Below, one piece after another: positions 58,389 to 64,000 of a stretch of 64,000 nucleotides of DNA. Below the pieces are notes generated by a model. The model searched no databases. It saw nothing but the letters and a program-made list of their open reading frames with translations, and was not told the DNA's origin. The stretch is from Roseovarius indicus (GTDB lineage Bacteria; Pseudomonadota; Alphaproteobacteria; Rhodobacterales; Rhodobacteraceae), in contig NZ_CP031598.1 of assembly GCF_008728195.1 (NCBI RefSeq), forward strand, positions 1,860,001-1,924,000, written 5' to 3'. Position numbers and translations under genes: made by a program. The number at the start of each line of letters is the position of its first letter. The first letter of the stretch is position 1.

Positions 58389-59831
58389 GTGACCGAGCAA
58401 GGGCGCATATCCGAAAGATTTCGAGCGGGCGTCCTGCCAGACCCGGGCCAGATCGACGAACTTGTTGAAAGCGTTGCCGATTTGGCGGTTCTGGTAAGCG
58501 GGAGCGGTGTTGTCGAGGGAATTTCCGTCAATCCCGATTGTCCGTCGCTGGGCTGTCTCGACCATTGGGTCGGGCGGAAGTTCGAGACGTTCCTGACGCA
58601 GGAGAGCCGCGAGAAGTTTGCCGAGCGGCTGACGGTGATCGCGGCCAAGCCCGACCTGGCGCGGCGGCCGGTCGAAATGAATCACGTCGACAATGCCACT
58701 TGGGAATTCCCGATCCGCTACAGCCTGCACCGGGTGAAGGGCAGCGATTCGATTCTGCTGGTGGGGCGCGACATGCAGCCCATCGCCGAGGTGCAGCAGA
58801 GGCTCGTTTCCGAGCAGCTGGCGCGGGAGCGTGACCAGCAGAAGATGCGCAGCGGCGAGACCTTCTATCGCGTGGTGCTGGAGGCGGCGGAGACGCCGCT
58901 GGTTTTGGTCGAGCCGGAGAAGGGGCGGATCCACGATCTGAACTCGGCCGCGGCGACGCTGTTGGGGACGACGCCCGACACATTGCGCGGCAATGCCTTT
59001 GCGCAGGCCTTCGAGGGCTGGCGGCGCAACGAGATGATGGAGGCGCTGCAGGGGGCGGCCGCCGCGGACGGGATGAGCAGCGTCGACGTGATCGCGCGGC
59101 GGAACGGGCGGGAACTGGCGCTGGTGCCGGAATATTTCCGGGCCGCCGGAGAGCTGTTCCTGCTGTGCCGGGTGGTGACGACAGAAGAGACCGAGGGCGC
59201 CGGGCCGGAAGTGGCGCAGTCGCTGGCGGCGCTGTTCGGCGCGTCGAGCGACGCGATCGTGCTGACCGACGGGAAGGGCGTGATCCGGGATGCGAACGAG
59301 GCGTTCCTGATCATGACGGATGCCGCGCAGCTGCGCGACGTGAAGCACAAGTCGCTGGCGGATTTCCTGGCGCGGGGCACGGTGGATCTGAAGCTGATCC
59401 TCGAAACCGCCGGGAAGGCCGGGCGGATGAGCCGCTATTCCTCGCAGATCAGCAGCGTGGTGGGCTCGCGGTCGAGCGTCGAGATCTCGGTGGCGCAGCT
59501 GGGCCAGCGAAACGGGGAGCTTGGCTTTGGTTTCATCATTCGCGACGTTTCCCCCAGCCAGACGGTTGATGAGGGTGCGGGCGCCGGCGTGATGAGCGAC
59601 GACGCGATGCAGAGCGTGATGGATCTTGTGGGCACCGCGTCGCTGAAGGAGCTGGTGTCGGCCACCTCGGACGTGGTCGAGAAGATGTGCATCGAGACGG
59701 CGGTGAAGCTGACCGGGAACAACCGGGTGGCGGCGGCCGAGATGCTGGGGCTGTCGCGGCAGAGCCTTTACGTGAAGCTGCGCAAGCACGGGCTGCTGAA
59801 TGCGCGGCCGGGTGACGATTCCGAGGGCTGA
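58389..59831 (+). CDS. ppsR: transcriptional repressor PpsR/CrtJ
   Basis: A 480-residue redox- and light-responsive repressor of photosynthesis genes. It has an N-terminal domain, two PAS domains (about 155-260 and 275-385, ASSDAIVLTDGKGVIRDANE) and a Fis-type helix-turn-helix (NNRVAAAEMLGLSRQSLYVK). The redox Cys in the DNA-binding region is present (VVEKMCIETAVKLTG), and a second Cys lies in LFLLCRVVTTEE. The start is GTG after GAGG. It binds TGT-N12-ACA sites such as the nine listed here. Confidence 0.96.
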   Translation: MTEQGRISERFRAGVLPDPGQIDELVESVADLAVLVSGSGVVEGISVNPDCPSLGCLDHWVGRKFETFLTQESREKFAERLTVIAAKPDLARRPVEMNHVDNATWEFPIRYSLHRVKGSDSILLVGRDMQPIAEVQQRLVSEQLARERDQQKMRSGETFYRVVLEAAETPLVLVEPEKGRIHDLNSAAATLLGTTPDTLRGNAFAQAFEGWRRNEMMEALQGAAAADGMSSVDVIARRNGRELALVPEYFRAAGELFLLCRVVTTEETEGAGPEVAQSLAALFGASSDAIVLTDGKGVIRDANEAFLIMTDAAQLRDVKHKSLADFLARGTVDLKLILETAGKAGRMSRYSSQISSVVGSRSSVEISVAQLGQRNGELGFGFIIRDVSPSQTVDEGAGAGVMSDDAMQSVMDLVGTASLKELVSATSDVVEKMCIETAVKLTGNNRVAAAEMLGLSRQSLYVKLRKHGLLNARPGDDSEG

Positions 59832-59883
59832 GGCGTTCACGATCCGGGGCTTTGGGCAAGAAAAGCCTTTCGGGAATCCTGAT

Positions 59884-59901
59884 TGTATAGTTTAATTGAC
59901 A
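59884..59901. promoter_or_regulatory. PpsR/CrtJ operator abutting the bchG start
   Basis: TGTATAGTTTAATTGACA fits TGT-N12-ACA. It ends only two bases before the bchG ATG and includes a good -10 element, TATAGT (59886-59891). Confidence 0.88.
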
Positions 59902-59903
59902 CC

Positions 59904-60812
59904 ATGAGTGTCACGTTGGATTTACAATCGCGCCGGCGGATGCCTCATCCGCGCGCCGTTCTGACCCTGATCAAGCCGATCACGTGGTTCCCGCCGATCT
60001 GGGCGTACCTTTGCGGTGTCGTCTCGAGCGGGGTGCCGGTGATGTCGGCGCCGTGGCTGGTGCTGGCCGGTGTGCTGCTGGCGGGGCCAGTGGTGTGCGG
60101 GATGAGCCAGGCGGCGAATGACTGGTGCGACCGGCATGTGGACGCGATCAATGAACCGCACAGGCCGATTCCGTCGGGGCAGATCCCGGGGCGGTGGGGC
60201 CTGTGGATCGCGCTTGTGATGAGCGGGTTTGCCTTGTGTCTTGGCGCGCTCCTAGGGCCGTGGGGCTTCGGGGCGACGGTGTTCGGGGTGCTGGCGGCCT
60301 GGGCCTATTCGGCCGAACCGGTGCGGCTGAAGCGGTCGGGTGTCTGGGGGCCGGGGCTGGTCGGGCTCTGTTACGAGGGGCTGCCGTGGTTCACGGGCGC
60401 GGCCGTGCTGTCGGCGGGGGCGCCTGCCTGGCCGATCGTGGTGATTGCGCTGCTCTATGCGCTGGGCGCGCATGGGATCATGACGCTCAATGATTTCAAG
60501 GCTTTGGAAGGGGATCGGCAGACGGGGGTGAACTCTCTGCCGGTGACGCTTGGGCCTGAGAGGGCGGCACGGGTTGCCTGTTGGGTGATGGCGGTGCCGC
60601 AGGTCGTGGTGATCGGGTTGATGGCCGTCTGGGATATGCCGGTCTTTGCCGGAATTATCGCGGTGCTGTTGCTGGCGCAGGTCTGGGCGATGCGGGTTCT
60701 GCTGACCGATCCGAAGGGCCGGGCGCCGTGGTATAACGGGACGGGCGTGATGCTGTATGTGAGCGGCATGATGATCGCCGCCGTGGCCCTTCGGATGATG
60801 GGGGCGGGGTGA
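59904..60812 (+). CDS. bchG: bacteriochlorophyll synthase (geranylgeranyl transferase)
   Basis: A 302-residue UbiA-type membrane prenyltransferase that esterifies bacteriochlorophyllide a. Asp-rich motifs are QAANDWCDRHVDAINEPHRP and LNDFKALEGDRQTGVNSLP. The start MSVTLDLQSRRRMPHPRAV matches the family, but no Shine-Dalgarno precedes it; the PpsR operator occupies that place. An ATG at 59940 (MPHPRAVL) is an alternative. The stop overlaps the next gene by one base (TGATG). Confidence 0.95.
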   Translation: MSVTLDLQSRRRMPHPRAVLTLIKPITWFPPIWAYLCGVVSSGVPVMSAPWLVLAGVLLAGPVVCGMSQAANDWCDRHVDAINEPHRPIPSGQIPGRWGLWIALVMSGFALCLGALLGPWGFGATVFGVLAAWAYSAEPVRLKRSGVWGPGLVGLCYEGLPWFTGAAVLSAGAPAWPIVVIALLYALGAHGIMTLNDFKALEGDRQTGVNSLPVTLGPERAARVACWVMAVPQVVVIGLMAVWDMPVFAGIIAVLLLAQVWAMRVLLTDPKGRAPWYNGTGVMLYVSGMMIAAVALRMMGAG

Positions 60813-62098
60813 TGTTGAGCTGGCTCTCCATCGTTCGGCTGGGTCTGGTGCAGATGTGCCTTGGCGCGGTGGTGGTGCTGACGACCTCGACGCTGAACCG
60901 GCTGATGGTGGTGGAGCTGGCCTTGCCGGCGGTGCTGCCGGGGTTCTTGGTGGCGTTGCATTACGGGATACAGATCACGCGGCCCAACTGGGGGTTCCTG
61001 TCGGATACCGGCGGGCGCCGGACTAGGTGGATCGTCGGCGGCATGGCGGCGCTGGCGCTGGGGGCGTTCGGGGCGGCCTCGGGCGTGGTGCTGTTCGAGA
61101 CGTCGTTCGGCGCCGCGCTGGCGGTGTCGGTAGTGGCCTATGCGCTGATCGGGCTGGGGGTGGGGGCGTCCGGCACCTCGCTTCTGGCGTTGCTGGCGAC
61201 GGCGACCGAGCCGCGCCGGCGGGCGGCGGCGGCGACGATCACCTGGCTGATGATGATTGCCGGGATCGCGGTGACGGCGGGGACGGTGGGTGTTTTCCTC
61301 GATCCGTACAGCCCGGCCTTGCTGATGAAGATCGTTGGGGTCGTGACCGGGGGCGCCGTGCTGCTGACGGTGCTGGCGGTCTGGCGGGTCGAGCGCGGGC
61401 TGACGCCGGCGCCGCGACAGTCCGGGGAGGTGCGGTTCATCGACGGGCTGCGCGAGGTCTGGGCGGAGCCGGCGGCAAGAAATTTCACGATCTTCGTGTT
61501 CCTGTCGATGACGGCGTATTTCATGCAGGAGTTGATCCTTGAGCCCTATGCGGGGCTCGTGTTCGGGTTCACGCCGGGGCAGTCGACCTCGCTTTCCGGG
61601 GCGCAGAATGGCGGGGTTTTCCTTGGCATGCTGACCGTGGGGATCGCGGCGACGGGCTTGCGGATCGGGTCGCTCAGGACATGGGCGATGGCCGGGTGTC
61701 TGGGCTCGGCCGGGAGCCTGGGGATGATCACAGCACTTGGCGGGGCGGCGGTGCCGGGGACATTGATGCCGGCGGTGGTGTCGCTTGGGTTTTTCAACGG
61801 AATGTTCGCGGTGGCGGCCATTGGCTCGATGATGGCGCTGGCCGGGCAGGGGCGCGGATCGCGTGAGGGCACGCGGATGGGCCTTTGGGGCGCGGCGCAG
61901 GCGATTGCCGCCGGGTTCGGCGGCCTCGTGGGGGCTGCGGCGGCCGACCTGATGCGGGTCGCGATGGCCAATGACGCCGCGGCCTTCGGCACGGTTTTCA
62001 CATTCGAGGCGATGCTCTTTGTCATCGCCGCCCTGATGGCGCTGAGGGTGATCGACCATGGCCGCGGCCGCGCCGGCGCGGTGGTTCCGGGAGAATAG
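60812..62098 (+). CDS. PucC-family membrane protein (BCH-type MFS, ORF428-like)
   Basis: A 428-residue twelve-helix protein related to LhaA and PucC. Motifs are TLNRLMVVELALPAVLPGFL, RPNWGFLSDTGGRRTRWIVG, GVGASGTSLLALLATATEPR and MQELILEPYAGLVFGFTPGQ. Between bchG and bchP it is the usual neighbour in purple bacteria and may present or move bacteriochlorophyll or its lipid tail; this is inference. The start could be GTG 60809 or ATG 60812. Confidence 0.92.
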   Translation: MLSWLSIVRLGLVQMCLGAVVVLTTSTLNRLMVVELALPAVLPGFLVALHYGIQITRPNWGFLSDTGGRRTRWIVGGMAALALGAFGAASGVVLFETSFGAALAVSVVAYALIGLGVGASGTSLLALLATATEPRRRAAAATITWLMMIAGIAVTAGTVGVFLDPYSPALLMKIVGVVTGGAVLLTVLAVWRVERGLTPAPRQSGEVRFIDGLREVWAEPAARNFTIFVFLSMTAYFMQELILEPYAGLVFGFTPGQSTSLSGAQNGGVFLGMLTVGIAATGLRIGSLRTWAMAGCLGSAGSLGMITALGGAAVPGTLMPAVVSLGFFNGMFAVAAIGSMMALAGQGRGSREGTRMGLWGAAQAIAAGFGGLVGAAAADLMRVAMANDAAAFGTVFTFEAMLFVIAALMALRVIDHGRGRAGAVVPGE

Positions 62099-62100
62099 CC

Positions 62101-63279
62101 ATGTATGATGTCGTCGTTGTCGGAGGGGGGCCGTCGGGAGCGACGGCCGCCGAGGATCTGGCCCGGTCGGGCGCGAAAGTGGCGCTCATTGACAGGGCGG
62201 GGCGGATCAAGCCGTGCGGCGGGGCCATTCCGCCGCGGCTGATCGCCGATTTCGACATTCCCGACGAGATGCTGGTGGCGAAGATCACCACGGCGCGGAT
62301 GATTTCGCCGACGGGGCGGCACGTGGATATTCCGATCGAGAACGGGTTTGTCGGCATGGTCGACCGGGAGGACTTCGACGAGTTCCTGCGCGAGCGGGCG
62401 GCGGGCGCCGGGGCGGAGCGGATGACCGGCACCTACAAGCGGGTCGAGCGGGACGAGGCCGGCACGCATGTGGTCTATCGCGACAAGGCGAGTGGCGCGG
62501 AGCGGCGGCTGGCGACGAAGCTGGTGATCGGGGCGGATGGTGCACGGTCGAACGTGGCCAAGGACGAGGTGCCGGGGGGCGACCGTATCCCTTACGTGAT
62601 CGCCTATCACGAGATCATCGAGGCGCCGGGCAAGGTGGGGAGCTATGACCCCGACCGGTGTGATGTGATCTATGACGGGCGGATATCGCCGGATTTCTAC
62701 GGCTGGGTGTTCCCGCACGGGAAGTCTGCGAGCGTCGGCATGGGGTCGATGGTGCGCGATGTGGATCTGAAGAAGGCGACGGCCGATCTGCGGATGGCGA
62801 GCGGGCTGGTGGACTGCCCGACGATCCGGCGGGAGGGCGCGCCGATCCCGCTCAAGCCCTTGGATCGGTGGGACAATGGGCGCGACGTGGTGCTGGCCGG
62901 CGATGCCGCGGGCGTCGTGGCGCCAAGCTCGGGCGAGGGGATTTACTATGCCATGGTCGGCGGCCGAGTGGCGGCGACGGCGGCGATGGCCTGCCTGTCG
63001 ACGGGCCGGGTGAAGGATCTGCAACTGGCACGGCGGCTGTTCATGCGCGAGCACAAAACCGTGTTCCGGGTGTTGGCATCCATGCAGAATGCCTATTACA
63101 AGTCGGACGAGCGGCGGGAGCGGTTTGTATCGCTCTGCCATGATATCGACGTGCAAAGGCTGACCTTCGAGGCCTACATGAACAAGAAACTGGTTCGCGC
63201 GCGCCCGATGGCGCATCTCAGGATCGGGCTGAAGAACCTGGCCCATCTGACGCGGCTTGTCCCGGCGGCATATACATGA
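62101..63279 (+). CDS. bchP: geranylgeranyl reductase
   Basis: A 392-residue flavoprotein that reduces the geranylgeranyl tail of bacteriochlorophyll to phytyl. The FAD motif is VVVGGGPSGATAAEDLARSG, followed by LIDRAGRIKPCGGAIPPRL, and the second nucleotide motif is DVVLAGDAAGVVAPSSGEGI. Its stop overlaps the idi start (ATGA). Confidence 0.96.
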   Translation: MYDVVVVGGGPSGATAAEDLARSGAKVALIDRAGRIKPCGGAIPPRLIADFDIPDEMLVAKITTARMISPTGRHVDIPIENGFVGMVDREDFDEFLRERAAGAGAERMTGTYKRVERDEAGTHVVYRDKASGAERRLATKLVIGADGARSNVAKDEVPGGDRIPYVIAYHEIIEAPGKVGSYDPDRCDVIYDGRISPDFYGWVFPHGKSASVGMGSMVRDVDLKKATADLRMASGLVDCPTIRREGAPIPLKPLDRWDNGRDVVLAGDAAGVVAPSSGEGIYYAMVGGRVAATAAMACLSTGRVKDLQLARRLFMREHKTVFRVLASMQNAYYKSDERRERFVSLCHDIDVQRLTFEAYMNKKLVRARPMAHLRIGLKNLAHLTRLVPAAYT

Positions 63280-63812
63280 CGAAACAGGAACCCATCGCGA
63301 CCGACATGATCCCCACCTGGGTGGGAGGCGACCTTGTGGCGGTCGAGAAGATCGAGGCGCACCGGCGCGGGCTGTTGCACAAGGCCGTGTCGGTCTTCGT
63401 GCTGTGCGGGTCGGAGGTGCTGATCCAGCGCCGGGCGCTGGGCAAGTATCACACGCCGGGGCTTTGGGCGAACACCTGTTGCACCCATCCGCATTGGGGC
63501 GAGGCGCCGGAGGCCTGCGCGCATCGGCGGCTTTACGAGGAGCTGGGGCTCGAGTGTCTGACGCTCGAGCATCGGGACCAGGTGACGTACCGGGCCGATG
63601 TGGGCGGCGGGCTGACCGAGCATGAGCGGGTGGATATCTACCTTGCGCGTGTCGACGAAAAGCCCGAGCCGGTGCCGAACCCGGACGAGGTGATGGATAC
63701 GGGCTGGGTCGACATGGCCGAGCTGGCCGAGCGGACGCGGCGCAACCCTGCGCTGTTTACGCCGTGGCTGCGGATTTACCTGGAAAACCACGCCGATCAG
63801 ATCTTCGCCTGA
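63276..63812 (+). CDS. idi: isopentenyl-diphosphate delta-isomerase (type I)
   Basis: A 178-residue Nudix-fold enzyme that interconverts isopentenyl and dimethylallyl diphosphate. The catalytic Cys is in LWANTCCTHPHWGEAPEACA with the Nudix continuation RRLYEELGLE. A small hairpin (63822-63836) follows. It ends the ppaA/bchG-side operon and supplies isoprenoid precursors together with dxs. Confidence 0.95.
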   Translation: MTKQEPIATDMIPTWVGGDLVAVEKIEAHRRGLLHKAVSVFVLCGSEVLIQRRALGKYHTPGLWANTCCTHPHWGEAPEACAHRRLYEELGLECLTLEHRDQVTYRADVGGGLTEHERVDIYLARVDEKPEPVPNPDEVMDTGWVDMAELAERTRRNPALFTPWLRIYLENHADQIFA

Positions 63813-63842
63813 GCGGAAACGCCTTGTAAAACAAGGTGTGGC

Positions 63843-63856
63843 TTGATCTGTGTCAA
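63843..63856. promoter_or_regulatory. FNR/FnrL-like box upstream of bchE
   Basis: TTGATCTGTGTCAA differs by one base from TTGAT-N4-ATCAA. It is about 63 bp before the bchE start and roughly 46 bp before a TSS predicted from TATATT (63884-63889), close to the usual activator position. Anaerobic activation of bchE by FnrL is known in Rhodobacter. Confidence 0.75.
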
Positions 63857-63875
63857 GTCTGAACCTCGCATGACG

Positions 63876-63893
63876 TGTCAACTTATATTGACA
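63876..63893. promoter_or_regulatory. PpsR/CrtJ operator upstream of bchE
   Basis: TGTCAACTTATATTGACA fits TGT-N12-ACA and covers a likely -10 (TATATT). It is 19 bp before the bchE start. Confidence 0.9.
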
Positions 63894-63912
63894 CATCAGG
63901 GAGGGAAAACCG

Positions 63913-64000
63913 ATGCGCGTGGTGCTGATCCATCCGAATTACCATTCCGGCGGGGCCGAGATCGCGGGGAACTGGCCGCCCGCCTGGGTGGCCTATATCG
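63913..64000 (+). CDS. bchE: anaerobic Mg-protoporphyrin IX monomethyl ester cyclase (5' part only)
   Basis: The first 29 codons read [20 protein letters not shown] followed by WPPAWVAYI. This is the N-terminus of BchE, the radical-SAM, cobalamin-dependent cyclase that forms ring E without oxygen. GGGAGGG lies seven bases before the ATG. The gene runs off the window. FNR-like and PpsR sites upstream fit oxygen control. Confidence 0.93.
   Translation, partial: MRVVLIHPNYHSGGAEIAGNWPPAWVAYI

Noticed and set aside
59883..59903. TTG at 59883 as the bchG start
   Set aside because: It would translate the PpsR operator and has no ribosome-binding site. The family N-terminus begins at the ATG at 59904 or near it.

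Overview
The window is a high-GC alphaproteobacterial chromosome segment. It almost certainly comes from a Rhodobacterales (Roseobacter-group) bacterium that makes bacteriochlorophyll a and spheroidene/spheroidenone-type carotenoids. The evidence is a near-complete photosynthesis gene cluster (PGC) of about 47 kb (16.7-64.0 kb). It has the order bchODI-crtA / crtIB-tspO / crtDC / crtEF-bchCXYZ-pufQBALMC-dxs / bchFNBHLM-lhaA-puhABC-bciE-acsF-puhE-hemA-cyt c / ppaA-ppsR-bchG-PucC family-bchP-idi-bchE. The puf operon carries pufC and has no pufX, and no pucBA (LH2) genes are present.

Region 1 (1-16.6 kb) is ordinary chromosome. It holds an outer-membrane beta-barrel protein, ctaD (aa3 oxidase subunit I) with a perfect FNR-type box upstream, a small HdeA-like secreted protein, lipB, a peptidoglycan-binding protein and tRNA-Leu(GAG). 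After these come two small membrane proteins of unknown function, an EamA transporter, a TRAP transporter (dctM-dctQ-dctP), a short-chain dehydrogenase, a lytic transglycosylase and an asparagine-synthetase-like PP-loop protein.

Region 2 (16.7-29.8 kb) holds Mg-chelatase genes (bchO, D, I) and carotenoid genes. Region 3 (29.9-41.1 kb) is the bchCXYZ-puf-dxs superoperon, which includes a 47-codon gene between bchX and bchY. Region 4 (41.2-57.2 kb, minus strand) is the bchF-to-cytochrome superoperon. It supplies DPOR (bchLNB), Mg-chelatase H, BchM, the aerobic cyclase AcsF with its subunit BciE, reaction-centre subunit H and assembly factors, and ALA synthase. Region 5 (57.5-64 kb) carries the regulators PpaA and PpsR, the late enzymes BchG and BchP, Idi, and the start of the anaerobic cyclase gene bchE.

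Nine matches to the PpsR/CrtJ operator TGT-N12-ACA were found by reading. They lie in the crtA/crtI, crtD/crtE, crtF/bchC, bchF/ppaA, ppsR/bchG and idi/bchE gaps, so most transcription units of the cluster appear to be under PpsR. FNR-type boxes precede ctaD and bchE, which fits oxygen-responsive switching between respiration and pigment synthesis. The oddest observations are these: crtA has a strong Shine-Dalgarno sequence but an ATC where the start codon should be; crtC has no recognisable start codon; PufC has lost its first haem motif; a 47-codon gene is coupled between bchX and bchY; and a hairpin-plus-tail repeat recurs at four junctions inside photosynthesis operons.
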